From Roseateles sp. DAIF2 (GTDB lineage: Bacteria > Pseudomonadota > Gammaproteobacteria > Burkholderiales > Burkholderiaceae_C): DNA of 64,000 nucleotides. This document shows positions 1 to 8,269 of the stretch, in pieces. Location of the stretch: NCBI RefSeq assembly GCF_015624425.1, contig NZ_CP049919.1:5456001-5520000 (forward strand). Direction: 5' to 3'. Position 1 is the stretch's first letter, and every line of letters starts with the position of its first letter. The position numbers and the translations under genes were made by a program. The notes under the pieces were generated by a model. It ran no database searches, had not been told where the DNA came from, and was given only the letters and a program-made list of their open reading frames with translations.

Positions 1-155
1 CGGCCGCGCGGCTGGCGGGGCCGGGCCTGTGCCAGCGGCCGCTGGCCGAGGCCTGGGCCACACGCCGCCTGCTGCTGTGCTGGCCGGCCGAGGAGGAGCC
101 GAGCGCCGGCGCCGCGGCGCTGCTGGAGCATCTGGCGCCGCCCAGGCCGTCTTGA
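1..155 (+). CDS. C-terminal end of a probable LysR-type regulator (partial)
   Basis: The open frame enters from the left edge (first full codon at base 3) and stops at TGA 153-155. The visible 50 residues contain GPGLCQRPLAEAWATRRLLL followed by an acidic stretch and a short tail. This resembles the last strand and helix of a LysR substrate-binding domain, where a Gly-x-Gly-(Leu/Ile) turn precedes the final helix. The DNA-binding half lies outside the window, so the family assignment rests on a short segment only. The following 283 bases up to the next gene hold only a weak hairpin (cccgcg 359-364 paired with cgcggg 375-380) and no supported gene. Confidence 0.4.
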   Translation, partial: AARLAGPGLCQRPLAEAWATRRLLLCWPAEEEPSAGAAALLEHLAPPRPS

Positions 156-438
156 CCAAGGCCTTGGTTCAGGAGGCCTGATGCGCGACGAGTCCAGTGG
201 TCGCAGGGCTGCGGATGCACAAGCGCTTGCCACTCGGCCCAAGCAGGAGGGCGGGCGGGCCTGATGCGGAGGTCAAGGAGGAGGGCCGCTTGCGGCCCGG
301 GGGACACGCAGCAGCAGGCCTGCCCGCTCTCCTGCGCCCCACGGGCCACTGAAATAGACCCGCGCCGGCAAGGTCGCGGGGCCGCGGTGAGAATCGCCGC
401 ACACCAAACAAATCCCTCCCTCACGCAGGACCGCCCTC

Positions 439-1155
439 ATGACCGATCTCTCCGCCTTTGCGATCACAAAGAAATGGCCCGCGCGGCATCCGCAGCTGAT
501 CCAGCTCTACTCGCTGCCGACGCCCAACGGCGTCAAGGTCTCGATCGCGCTGGAGGAACTGGGCCTGGCCTATGAGCCGCATCTGGTCGACTTCGGCCGC
601 AACGACCAGCTCTCGCCCGAGTTCCTGTCGCTGAACCCGAACAACAAGATCCCCGCGATCCTCGACCCGCAGGGGCCGGGCGGCCGGCCGCTGGCGCTGT
701 TCGAATCGGGCGCGATCCTGATCTACCTGGCCGAGAAGGCCGGCAGCCCGCTGCTGCCGCAAGACCCGGCCCTGCGCTACGAGACCCTGCAGTGGCTGAT
801 GTTCCAGATGGGCGGCATCGGCCCGATGTTCGGCCAGGTCGGCTTCTTCCATAAATTCGCCGGCAAGGACTACGAGGACAAGCGCCCGCGCGAGCGCTAC
901 GCGGCCGAATCCAAGCGCCTGCTGGCGGTGCTGGAGCAGCGCCTGACGGGCCGGCGCTGGATCATGGGCGAGCAGTACACGATCGCCGACATCGCGACCT
1001 TCCCCTGGATCAACAACCTGATCGGCTTCTACGGCGCCGGCGAGCTGGTCGGCTTCCAGGAATTCCCGCAGGTGCAGCGCGCGCTGCAGGACTTCCTGGC
1101 GCGGCCGGCGGTGGCCAAGGGGCTGACGATTCCCGCGCGCCCCTCCGCCGCCTGA
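439..1155 (+). CDS. Glutathione S-transferase, YfcG/YghU (Nu-class) type
   Basis: The protein has 238 aa. The N-terminal thioredoxin fold (about 20-105) carries Thr28-Pro29-Asn30 in TPNGVKVSIALEEL, the Thr/Asn signature of Nu-class GSTs, which bind two glutathiones and act as disulfide-bond oxidoreductases rather than classical transferases. ESGAILIYLAE near residue 94 is the usual gamma-glutamyl-binding Glu-Ser. The helical C-terminal domain (about 120-230) contains the family motif EDKRPRERY. The length is close to E. coli YfcG (215 aa) and shorter than YghU (288 aa). No strong Shine-Dalgarno sequence is seen before the ATG. It stands alone and is convergent with the next gene (7-nt gap). 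Family is clear; substrate is unknown. Confidence 0.85.
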   Translation: MTDLSAFAITKKWPARHPQLIQLYSLPTPNGVKVSIALEELGLAYEPHLVDFGRNDQLSPEFLSLNPNNKIPAILDPQGPGGRPLALFESGAILIYLAEKAGSPLLPQDPALRYETLQWLMFQMGGIGPMFGQVGFFHKFAGKDYEDKRPRERYAAESKRLLAVLEQRLTGRRWIMGEQYTIADIATFPWINNLIGFYGAGELVGFQEFPQVQRALQDFLARPAVAKGLTIPARPSAA

Positions 1156-1162
1156 GCGGCGC

Positions 1163-1945
1163 TCAGCGCAGGTTCACCAGCGTGATCTCGCCGCCGCGCC
1201 GCGCGCGGCGGCCGCGCCGGTCGCGCCACCAGAGCCACAGGCTTTGCAGCAGCAGCAGGCCGGCCAGCAGCAGCGCGATGCCGGCCGACAGATCGGCGCC
1301 GGGCAGCGCGCTGGCCGACTGCTTGACCTGCACGCCCAGCAGTCCCCACAGCAGCGCCAGGACGAAGGCCCAATGGCCGCGCAGCGCGCGATTGGCCAGC
1401 ATCAGCAGCAGCGCGCCCGCCCCCCACAGCAACAGGCTCCAGGGCAGCATGCGCTCGGTGTTCAGCAACTGGCGGGCGACGATCCATTGCGCGCTGTTCA
1501 TCAGCAGCGCCAGGCTCAGCCAGCCCGCATGCAGGCCCACGCCGGCGCGCAGCAGCCAGCTCTCTTCTTCACCCGAGCGCGCCAGGCGCAGCGCGGCGTA
1601 GAAGACGCAGGCCCAGGCCGCCCCGCAGCTCAGCAGCGCCAGCCCGAAGCGCTGCATCGGGAACAGCGCCATCCAGGCCGCGCACAGCGCAAAGCCCGCC
1701 ACCAGCGCCGGCCGCGCCTGGCGCCAGCCCTCGCCGGCGCGGCGCTGCCGTCCGAAGGGATGCAGGGCCAGCAGCAGATCGAGCAGGAAGATCGGCGCCC
1801 AGATCGAGAAGGCGTAGCCGGCGGCAACCAGCAGGGTGGGGAAACGATCGGACAGCTGGGCGGGATCGGGACCGAACAGGCCCTGGCGCGCGAGCCAGGC
1901 CATCAGCGGCATCGCGAGCGCGCTGAGCAGGAGGAGCAACTTCAT
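1163..1945 (-). CDS. TspO/MBR-like multi-pass membrane protein
   Basis: The protein has 260 aa and about seven hydrophobic segments, starting with an uncleaved or signal-like helix (MKLLLLLSALAMPLMAW). The segment GYAFSIWAPIFLL at about 43-55 matches the (F/Y)xxW(G/A/T)-type motif at the second helix of TspO/MBR (tryptophan-rich sensory) proteins. The protein is about 100 aa longer than canonical five-helix TspO, as in the extended bacterial homologues. Family members bind tetrapyrroles or respond to light and oxygen; no such role can be read here. The C-terminus is Arg-rich (DRRGRRARRGG), consistent with a cytoplasmic tail. Convergent with the GST gene. Confidence 0.6.
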   Translation of the reverse strand: MKLLLLLSALAMPLMAWLARQGLFGPDPAQLSDRFPTLLVAAGYAFSIWAPIFLLDLLLALHPFGRQRRAGEGWRQARPALVAGFALCAAWMALFPMQRFGLALLSCGAAWACVFYAALRLARSGEEESWLLRAGVGLHAGWLSLALLMNSAQWIVARQLLNTERMLPWSLLLWGAGALLLMLANRALRGHWAFVLALLWGLLGVQVKQSASALPGADLSAGIALLLAGLLLLQSLWLWWRDRRGRRARRGGEITLVNLR

Positions 1946-2093
1946 ACGACACGATAGCCCGCCGGGCGGTGACGGATGTAAGCAGGCATCTCGACGCCAG
2001 GGCAGGCTCGGGCCGCGGTGTCACCGATTGCTGCACATTGCCACCGACGGTTGCGCCGCGCGTGGCGGCGGGACCGCGGCTCGGCCCGGCAAA

Positions 2094-2804
2094 CTATCCG
2101 CCCAGGCGCCGGCTCAGCGCCGCGGCGGCGCGCTTGACCTCGGCCGCCAGGCCCGGCTTGAGCCGGCTGCTGGGCAGGCTCAGGGTCAACGCGCCGACCA
2201 GCTCGCCGCCGGCGCGGAACACCGGCGCGGCAATGCCGGCCAGGCCCTCGACGCGATCGCCGTCCAGCTCGGCCAGGCCCTCGGCACGGATCTGCTCGTA
2301 GCGCTTGCCGCGCGCGCCACCAAAGGCCAGCAGCACGCGCCCGCCGGCGCCCTGTTCCAGCGGCAGCAGATCGCCGACGCGCAGATGGTCGCGCAGCGGC
2401 TGCGGCGAATCGACGCGGAACAGGCACAGGCGCTGCTCGCCCTGGCGCACATGCAGGGCCGCGCTCTCGCGCGTGCGCGCCACCAGGGCCTGCAGCGCCG
2501 GCAGCACCTCGGCCTCCAGCGAGAAGCCGGCGGCGTACAGGCCATGCAGGCGTGCCAGCTCCGGCCCCAGCGCATAGCGCCCGTCGGCGCTGCGCTGCAG
2601 CAGCCGCCCATGCTCCAGCGAGGCGGCCAGGCGCAGCACCGCGCTCTTGTAGAGCCGGGTGCGCTCGGCCAGCTCGGCCAGGCTCAGGGCCGCATCGCCA
2701 GTGCGGAAGGCCGCCAGCAGGCTCAGCGCCTTGTCCACCGCGCCGACACCGCCGGGTGCGGCATCGGTTTCGGCCAGCGAGGGGGAGGCGGCTTTGCGAG
2801 GCAT
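2094..2804 (-). CDS. IclR-family transcriptional regulator
   Basis: The protein has 236 aa. The N-terminal winged helix (about 20-85; VDKALSLLAAF, LSLAELAERTRLYKSAVLRLAASLE) has the diagnostic IclR helix-turn-helix layout. The C-terminal effector domain (about 90-235) has the usual LRVGDLLPLEQGAGGRVLLAF and IAAPVFRAGGELVGALTLS segments. It is divergent from the HMG-CoA-lyase-like/CoA-transferase operon, with only 75 bases between the two start codons. That spacer contains a textbook IclR-type palindrome over the operon promoter, so this protein is probably the local regulator, with an acyl-CoA-related or organic-acid effector. Whether it represses or activates cannot be read from sequence, but the operator position favours repression. 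Confidence 0.9.
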   Translation of the reverse strand: MPRKAASPSLAETDAAPGGVGAVDKALSLLAAFRTGDAALSLAELAERTRLYKSAVLRLAASLEHGRLLQRSADGRYALGPELARLHGLYAAGFSLEAEVLPALQALVARTRESAALHVRQGEQRLCLFRVDSPQPLRDHLRVGDLLPLEQGAGGRVLLAFGGARGKRYEQIRAEGLAELDGDRVEGLAGIAAPVFRAGGELVGALTLSLPSSRLKPGLAAEVKRAAAALSRRLGG

Positions 2805-2821
2805 GGCGGCGGGGCTTTCGG

Positions 2822-2850
2822 TTGACGGCGGGCCGGATCGGCGTGATACT
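2822..2850 (+). promoter_or_regulatory. Sigma-70-type promoter of the lyase/CoA-transferase operon
   Basis: TTGACG at 2822-2827 (5/6 match to the -35 consensus), a 17-bp spacer and GATACT at 2845-2850 (4/6 match to the -10 consensus). Predicted transcription start is about 2856-2858, giving a leader of about 22 nt before the ATG at 2880. No clear Shine-Dalgarno sequence lies in that leader. Confidence 0.6.
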
Positions 2851-2853
2851 TTT

Positions 2854-2868
2854 TGGAACTTTGTTCCA
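2854..2868. promoter_or_regulatory. IclR-type operator palindrome
   Basis: TGGAACTTTGTTCCA is a perfect 6-3-6 inverted repeat. It fits the described IclR box (TGGAA-N5-TTCCA core). It covers the predicted transcription start of the downstream operon and lies in the short spacer between it and the divergent iclR-family gene. Confidence 0.65.
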
Positions 2869-2879
2869 TTAGATAGAAC

Positions 2880-3809
2880 ATGTCAAGCCCAAGCAACCCA
2901 GACCCGGTGCTGATCAGCGAGGTCGGCCCGCGCGACGGCCTGCAGAGCGTCGGCGCGGTGATGCCCACCGCGGCCAAGCAGCGCTGGCTCGCCGCGCTGC
3001 ATGCCGCCGGGCTGCGCGAGATCGAGGTCGGCTCCTTCGTGCCGGCCCGGCTGCTGCCGCAGCTGGCCGACACGGCCGAGCTGGTCGCCTACGCCCGCAC
3101 GCTGCCGGGCCTGAGGGTGCTGGCCCTGGTGCCCAATCTGCGCGGCGCCGAGGCCGCACTGGCCGCCGGCGCGCACAAGATCAGCCTGCCGATCTCGGCC
3201 AGCGAGGCCCATTCGCTGGCCAATGTGCGCAAGACCCCGGCCGCGATGGTGGAGGAGCTGCGCGCCATCGCCGCGCTGCGCCGCGAACGCGCGCCGGCGC
3301 TGGGCGTCGAGGTCGGCATGTCCACCGCCTTCGGCTGCACCCTGCAGGGCACGGTGGACGAGGACGCGGTGATCCGCCTGGCCCTCGCCTGCGTCGAGGC
3401 CGGCGCCGACGAGGTGGGCCTGTCGGACACTGCCGGCATGGCCAATCCGGCCCAGGTGCGGCGCCTGTTCACGCGGCTGCGCGCCGAGCTGGGCGAGCGG
3501 GCCGGCGCCGCCCATCTGCACAACACCCGCGGCCTGGGCCTGGCCAACTGCCTGGCGGCCTATGACGTCGGCGTGCGCACCTTCGACGCCTCGCTGGGCG
3601 GGCTGGGCGGCTGCCCCTATGCGCCGGGCGCCTCGGGCAATGTGGTGACCGAGGACCTGGTCTTCATGTTCGAGGCGATGGGCGTGCCGACCGGCATCGA
3701 CATCGACCGCCTGCTGGCCGCCCGCGCGCCGCTGCGCGAGGGGCTGCCCGGCGAGGCGGTCTACGGCATGCTGGCCGAGGCCGGCCTTCCCAAGGGATTC
3801 CAAGCATGA
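2880..3809 (+). CDS. Hydroxymethylglutaryl-CoA lyase family enzyme
   Basis: The protein has 309 aa, a TIM-barrel lyase of the DRE-TIM superfamily. SEVGPRDGLQS near the N-terminus supplies the metal-binding Asp of the barrel. HLHNTRGLGLAN carries the metal-binding His-x-His or equivalent. GGLGGCPYAPGASGN contains the HMG-CoA-lyase signature with the catalytic Cys (Cys245). The family cleaves 3-hydroxy-3-methylglutaryl-CoA, or related 3-hydroxy-3-methyl acyl-CoAs, to acetyl-CoA plus a keto product. Its stop overlaps the start of a class III CoA-transferase by 4 nt (ATGA), so the two are translated together. This suggests a route in which an organic acid is first activated by CoA transfer and then cleaved. 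The true substrate may not be HMG-CoA. Confidence 0.85.
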   Translation: MSSPSNPDPVLISEVGPRDGLQSVGAVMPTAAKQRWLAALHAAGLREIEVGSFVPARLLPQLADTAELVAYARTLPGLRVLALVPNLRGAEAALAAGAHKISLPISASEAHSLANVRKTPAAMVEELRAIAALRRERAPALGVEVGMSTAFGCTLQGTVDEDAVIRLALACVEAGADEVGLSDTAGMANPAQVRRLFTRLRAELGERAGAAHLHNTRGLGLANCLAAYDVGVRTFDASLGGLGGCPYAPGASGNVVTEDLVFMFEAMGVPTGIDIDRLLAARAPLREGLPGEAVYGMLAEAGLPKGFQA

Positions 3810-4999
3810 GCGACATCAACAACAAGCAAGACCTGCCCCTGGCCGGCATCCGGGTGATCGAGTTCACCCATATGGTGATGGGCCCGACCTGCGGCATGGT
3901 GCTGGCCGACCTGGGCGCCGAGGTCATCAAGATCGAGCCGCTGGCCGGCGACAACACGCGCCGCCTGCTGGGCTCGGGCTCCGGCTTCTTCCCGCTGTTC
4001 AACCGCAACAAGAAGAGTCTGGCGCTGGACGTCAAGCATCCGCAGGGCCTGGAGATCGTGCTGAAGCTGGTCGCCGGCGCCGACGTGTTCAGCGAGAACT
4101 TCAAGGGCGGCGTGATGGAGCGCCTGGGCCTGGGTCATGCCGCGCTGGCGGCGCTGAACCCGCGCCTGATCTATGTCTCGCACAAGGGTTTCCTGCCCGG
4201 GCCCTACGAGCACCGCACCGCGCTGGACGAGGTGGTGCAGATGATGGGCGGCCTGGCCTACATGACCGGCCGGCCCGGCGACCCGCTGCGCGCCGGCACC
4301 AGCGTCAACGACATCATGGGCGGCATGTTCGGCGCGATCGGCGTGCTGGCCGCGCTGCAGCAGCGCCATGCCACCGGGCGCGGCCAGCAGGTGCAGTCGG
4401 CCCTGTTCGAGAACAATGTCTTCCTGGTCGCGCAGCACATGATGCAGTTCGCGGTCACCGGCAAGCCGGCCGCGCCGATGCCGGAGCGCATCTCGGCCTG
4501 GGGCATCTACGACGTGTTCACCGTGGCCGGCGGCGAGCAGATCTTCCTGGCCGTGGTCAGCGACACGCAATGGGCGCTGTTCTGCGCGGCCTTCGGCTTC
4601 ACCGACCTGGCCGGGGACCCGGCGCTGGCCGGCAACAACCAGCGCGTGCAGGCGCGCGCAACCCTGATCCCCGAGCTGCGCCGGCGCCTGGCCGAGCGCC
4701 CCGCGGCCGAGATCGCCGCGGTGTTCGAGGCCCAGGGCCTGCCCTTCGCGCCGATCACCCGGCCCGAGCAGCTGCTGGAGGACCCGCATCTGCTGGCCAC
4801 CGGCGGCCTGGCGCCGATGGCGCTGCCGGATGGCCGCGAGGCGCGCGTGCCGATGCTGCCGCTGAGCCTGGACGGCGAACGCCTGCCGCTGCGCCGCCCG
4901 GCGCCGGCTCTCGGTGCGGACGGCGATTCGCTGCTGGCCGAGCTGGGCTATGACGAGGCGGCGATCGCGGCGCTGCGTGCGGAGGGCGTACTGGCCTGA
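3806..4999 (+). CDS. CaiB/BaiF (class III) CoA-transferase
   Basis: The protein has 397 aa. It has the full family layout: an N-terminal Rossmann-like part (PLAGIRVIEFTHMVMGPTCG, LADLGAEVIKIEP), the large insertion domain and the returning C-terminal helices. The catalytic Asp, which forms the aspartyl-CoA thioester in this family, is probably Asp141 in TALDEVVQMMGGLAYMTG. The gene overlaps the preceding lyase by 4 nt and shares its IclR-controlled promoter. The pair probably activates and cleaves a branched dicarboxylic or hydroxy acid; donor and acceptor are not determinable from sequence. Members of this family act on many acids, including carnitine, mesaconate, itaconate, formate and oxalate. 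Confidence 0.85.
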   Translation: MSDINNKQDLPLAGIRVIEFTHMVMGPTCGMVLADLGAEVIKIEPLAGDNTRRLLGSGSGFFPLFNRNKKSLALDVKHPQGLEIVLKLVAGADVFSENFKGGVMERLGLGHAALAALNPRLIYVSHKGFLPGPYEHRTALDEVVQMMGGLAYMTGRPGDPLRAGTSVNDIMGGMFGAIGVLAALQQRHATGRGQQVQSALFENNVFLVAQHMMQFAVTGKPAAPMPERISAWGIYDVFTVAGGEQIFLAVVSDTQWALFCAAFGFTDLAGDPALAGNNQRVQARATLIPELRRRLAERPAAEIAAVFEAQGLPFAPITRPEQLLEDPHLLATGGLAPMALPDGREARVPMLPLSLDGERLPLRRPAPALGADGDSLLAELGYDEAAIAALRAEGVLA

Positions 5000-5069
5000 G
5001 GCGCACGGGCCTATCGGGCGAGAGGGGACAATCGGAGCCCCTCCCCGCCCGACTTGTCCGATCGCCGCC

Positions 5070-6245
5070 GTGTTCCCGCCGTCCACCGCCGTCGTTGCCG
5101 CCGGCGCCGAAGCGCTTGTTGCTTCCGCCCCGCCGCCCGCGGCCCCTCCTCTGCTTCCTATTCCTTATGCAGACTGGCGCGCCGCGCGTTCCTGGCCGGT
5201 GCTGCGCTTTGTCTATGCGATCGGCGGCCTGATCCCGCTGCTCTACCTGCTGGGCGACTGGCTGCTCGCCGAGCCGGCCGCCGCCGCGGTGCTGCCGCTG
5301 CGCCTCGCCTACCTGGGCTGCTGGGCGCTGCTGGGCTTGCTGACCTTCAAGCCCGGCCGGCGCCTGCCGCTGCGCCTGTCCTATCCGCTCTACACCCTGG
5401 TCGGCGTCGGTTTTGCCTGCCTGATCGACGGCCGGCTGCTGGAGCGGCCCGAATTCATCCTGGCTACCTCGCTGTTCTACCTGATGGGCCTGCTGATCGC
5501 CAAGGCGGAGCTGGCCCTGACCCTGCTGTGCGGCGCGATCACGGTGCTGACCTGCGCCCTGGGGCTGAGCGCCCTGGGGCTGGACGCGCAGACGATCGGC
5601 CGGGTGGTGTTCTTCCATGCGTTGTGGGCCGGCGTTGCGGGCATCGCGGCCTGGGTGATCCAGCGCCTGAACCGCCAGCTGCATGCGGCGGAGAGCGAGC
5701 TGCGCGGCAGCCTGCTGCTAAACCAGCGCCTGCTGGCCGAGACCGACGAGTTGGCCCGCACCGATGCGCTGACCGCGCTGCCGAACCGGCGCCAGTTCTT
5801 CCGCGCCGCCGAGGCCGCGCTGGCCGACTGCCGCCGCGACGGCCGGCCGCTGGCCCTGCTGGCGCTGGACCTGGATCACTTCAAACGCATCAACGACCGC
5901 GGCGGCCACCAGCTGGGCGACCGCGTGCTGCGCGAGGTGGCGCAACGCTGCCGCGCCGGCCTGCGCGCGCATGAGCTGGCGGCCCGCATCGGCGGCGAGG
6001 AGTTCGCGCTGCTGCTGCCCGGCAGCACCCTGGCCCAGGCCGCAGCGCTGGCCGAATGGCTGCGCCACGGCATCGCCACGCTGGAGCTGCCGGTCGCCGT
6101 CACCGTCAGCATCGGCTGCGCCGAGCTGACGCCGGAGATGCCGACGGTGGATGCGCTGCTGGCCCGCGCCGACGAGGCGCTATACGCGGCCAAGGAGGCG
6201 GGGCGCAACCGGGTCAGCGCGGGCAGGCGCCTGCCCGCACGCTAG
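5070..6245 (+). CDS. Membrane-bound diguanylate cyclase (GGEEF)
   Basis: Read from the GTG at 5070 the protein has 391 aa. The frame is also open upstream, but earlier starts would overlap the CoA-transferase gene. About six hydrophobic segments (roughly residues 45-205) are followed by a coiled-coil linker (RLNRQLHAAESELRGSLLLNQRLLAE) and a C-terminal GGDEF domain (DALTALPNRRQFF, LDLDHFKRINDRGGHQLGD, RIGGEEFALLLPG). The GGEEF active site is intact, so c-di-GMP synthesis is expected at the inner membrane. The product-inhibition site upstream reads RAHE rather than RxxD, so feedback inhibition may be weakened. A GACAAT -10-like element lies at 5027-5032. The N-terminal membrane part is a sensor of unknown ligand. 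Confidence 0.85.
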   Translation: MFPPSTAVVAAGAEALVASAPPPAAPPLLPIPYADWRAARSWPVLRFVYAIGGLIPLLYLLGDWLLAEPAAAAVLPLRLAYLGCWALLGLLTFKPGRRLPLRLSYPLYTLVGVGFACLIDGRLLERPEFILATSLFYLMGLLIAKAELALTLLCGAITVLTCALGLSALGLDAQTIGRVVFFHALWAGVAGIAAWVIQRLNRQLHAAESELRGSLLLNQRLLAETDELARTDALTALPNRRQFFRAAEAALADCRRDGRPLALLALDLDHFKRINDRGGHQLGDRVLREVAQRCRAGLRAHELAARIGGEEFALLLPGSTLAQAAALAEWLRHGIATLELPVAVTVSIGCAELTPEMPTVDALLARADEALYAAKEAGRNRVSAGRRLPAR

Positions 6246-6305
6246 CCGCGGGACGAACGGGACTTCGCGCGGGGCGGATCGGCGCGCGGCCGCCGGGCGC
6301 GGTGG

Positions 6306-6311
6306 TATGTT
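6306..6311 (+). promoter_or_regulatory. -10 element placed for a leaderless transcript
   Basis: TATGTT ends 6 nt before the ATG at 6318, so a normal start site would fall at or within one or two bases of the initiation codon. There is no Shine-Dalgarno sequence. No convincing -35 element is seen. Confidence 0.35.
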
Positions 6312-6317
6312 CGCGCG

Positions 6318-7427
6318 ATGCCCCAAGCCCCCTCCGCCACGCCCCATGTCGCGCCCTCGCGCCGCGGCCTGTGGCTGGCCTATGCAGGCCTGCTGGCGGC
6401 CGTCGCGACCTTGCTGGGCCTGTCCGAGCTGCAGCATTACCTGGCGCTGGGCGGCCGCCATCCCTGGGAGCCGCTGCTGTGGGAGGGCAGCTCCGTCTTG
6501 TGCATGGGGCTGCTGGGCATCGCGGTCTACCGCTGGCATGGCCGGGTGTTGCATGCCGGCGGGTCCTGGCCGCGCCTGCTGGCCCTGCATGGCCTGGGGG
6601 CCCTGCTGTTCTCGCTGGTCCATGTGGGCGGCATGTTCGGCTTGCGCTTCGCGGTCTATGCGCTGGCCGGGCTGGACTACCGGCCCGGCGGGCCGCTGGA
6701 GGTGCTGGCCTACGAGACCGGCAAGGACCTGGTCAGCTACACGATGATGGTGGCGGTCTGCCATGGCCTGCGCCTCTTCTTCGCCGAGCAACAGCGCCGC
6801 CAGGAGCTGGATGCCCTGCGCGCCGAGCTGGCCGAAACGCGGCTGGCGCGCCTAGCCGAGCAGGTGCAGCCGCATTTCCTGTTCAACACGCTGAACCTGA
6901 TCTCCGCGGTGATGCACGAGGATGTCGAGCGCGCCGACCGCATCCTCTGCGAGCTGGCCACCCTGCTGCGCCAGGCGCTGGCAGCCGAGGCCGCGGGCAG
7001 CCACAGCCTGGAGCAGGAGCTGGCCCTGGTCGCGCCCTATCTGTCCATCATGCAGGCGCGCTTCGGCGAGCGGCTGACGGTCGCGATCGAGGTGAGCGAG
7101 GAGGCGCGGCGCTGCACGGTGCCGGCCCTGCTGCTGCTGTCGCCGGTGGAGAACGCGATCAAGCATGACGTGGCACGCAACAAGGGCCCGGTGCGGGTGG
7201 CGCTGCGGGGCCAGGTCTTGCACGGGCGGCTGGACCTGGCGATCAGCAACAGCGGCAGCGCGCCGCAGCGGCTGGAGCGCGAGGGCGCGCTGGGCCTGGC
7301 CAATATGCGCGAGCGCCTGGCCCGGCTCTACGGCGATGCGGCGCGGCTGGAGTTCGGCGCGGCCGGTGCCGCCGGCGGCAGCCTGCTGAGCCTGAGCCTG
7401 CCGGCGCAGCGGGATGCGGCCGCATGA
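6318..7427 (+). CDS. LytS/YehU-type sensor histidine kinase
   Basis: The protein has 369 aa. Four hydrophobic segments occupy about residues 15-155 (LWLAYAGLLAAVATLLGL and others), followed by a short coiled linker (EQQRRQELDALRAELAETRLARLAEQ). The His_kinase domain of the LytS class carries the phosphoacceptor His186 in QVQPHFLFNTLNLI. A HATPase domain follows (PVENAIKHDV N-box, LGLANMRERL G-box). The 3' end overlaps the LytTR response regulator by 4 nt, so they form a dedicated two-component pair. Homologous systems control murein metabolism, pyruvate uptake or exopolysaccharide genes; the signal here is unknown. Confidence 0.9.
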   Translation: MPQAPSATPHVAPSRRGLWLAYAGLLAAVATLLGLSELQHYLALGGRHPWEPLLWEGSSVLCMGLLGIAVYRWHGRVLHAGGSWPRLLALHGLGALLFSLVHVGGMFGLRFAVYALAGLDYRPGGPLEVLAYETGKDLVSYTMMVAVCHGLRLFFAEQQRRQELDALRAELAETRLARLAEQVQPHFLFNTLNLISAVMHEDVERADRILCELATLLRQALAAEAAGSHSLEQELALVAPYLSIMQARFGERLTVAIEVSEEARRCTVPALLLLSPVENAIKHDVARNKGPVRVALRGQVLHGRLDLAISNSGSAPQRLEREGALGLANMRERLARLYGDAARLEFGAAGAAGGSLLSLSLPAQRDAAA

Positions 7428-8179
7428 CGATGATGATGCGGCTGATGATCGTCGACGACGAGCCACCGGCGCGCGCCCGGCTGCGCCGCCTGCTGGCGGG
7501 CCTGCCCGGGGTCGCGCTGGTGGCCGAGGCCGGCGATGCCGACGAGGCGCTGGCCCTGGCCGCCGCGCAGCGGCCCGACGCCGCGCTGCTGGACATCCAG
7601 CTGCCCGGCACGCTGAACGGGCTGGAACTGGCCGCGGCCCTGCCCGAGGGCATGGCCTGCGCCTTCAGCACCGCCTTCGACGCCCATGCGCTGCGCGCCT
7701 TCGAGCTCAATGCGGTGGACTATCTGCTCAAGCCCTATACCGGCGAACGCCTGGCCGAGACCCTGGCGCGGCTGCGTCAGCGCCTGCAGGCGGCGGCGGC
7801 GCCACAGCCCCGCAGCACGCTGAGCAGCAGCCTGGCCCAGGCCCAGCCGCTGGCCGGCCATTGGCTGGTGCCGCGGCGCGGCGGCGGGCTGCAGCGCGTC
7901 GCGCTGGCCGAGGTGGCCTGGGTCGCGGCGGCCGACAACTACATCGAGCTGCATGCGCCGCCGGCCTGCCATCTGGACCGGCGCACGCTGGCCGAGTTCC
8001 TGGCCCATCCGGCCAGCGCCGGCCGCTTCCTGCGCATCCATCGCAGCCATGCGGTGAACCGCGACTTCATCCAGGCGCTGGCACCGCTGGCGCGCGGCGA
8101 GGCGCTCGTGACCCTGGCCGGCGGCACGCAGCTGCGCGTCTCGCGCGGCTACCGCGAGGCCCTGCTGCTGCGAGGCTGA
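7424..8179 (+). CDS. LytTR-family response regulator
   Basis: The protein has 251 aa. The receiver domain (about 1-120) has the acidic pair Asp11-Asp12, phosphoacceptor Asp57 in ALLDIQLPG, and Lys in DYLLKPY. The C-terminal LytTR DNA-binding domain (about 145-250) shows VAWVAAADNYIELH and FLRIHRSHAVNRDFI. The start overlaps the kinase stop (ATGA). LytTR regulators bind paired direct repeats with A/C/G-rich cores; I see no obvious such pair immediately upstream of 6318. A 7-bp GC hairpin (8184-8200) follows the stop. Confidence 0.92.
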   Translation: MTMMMRLMIVDDEPPARARLRRLLAGLPGVALVAEAGDADEALALAAAQRPDAALLDIQLPGTLNGLELAAALPEGMACAFSTAFDAHALRAFELNAVDYLLKPYTGERLAETLARLRQRLQAAAAPQPRSTLSSSLAQAQPLAGHWLVPRRGGGLQRVALAEVAWVAAADNYIELHAPPACHLDRRTLAEFLAHPASAGRFLRIHRSHAVNRDFIQALAPLARGEALVTLAGGTQLRVSRGYREALLLRG

Positions 8180-8183
8180 GAAA

Positions 8184-8200
8184 GAGTCGGGCGCCGACTC
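8184..8200 (+). terminator. Short hairpin after the LytTR gene
   Basis: GAGTCGG (8184-8190) pairs perfectly with CCGACTC (8194-8200) across a 3-nt loop, 4 nt after the response-regulator stop. No T-tract follows, so an intrinsic terminator is only possible, not established. Confidence 0.25.
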
Positions 8201-8269
8201 GCCCCGGGCCGCGACGCATCCGCCCCGCCGTGCTTGGCCCTCGCGGCCGCAGCGCCCAGCATGCCGGGC

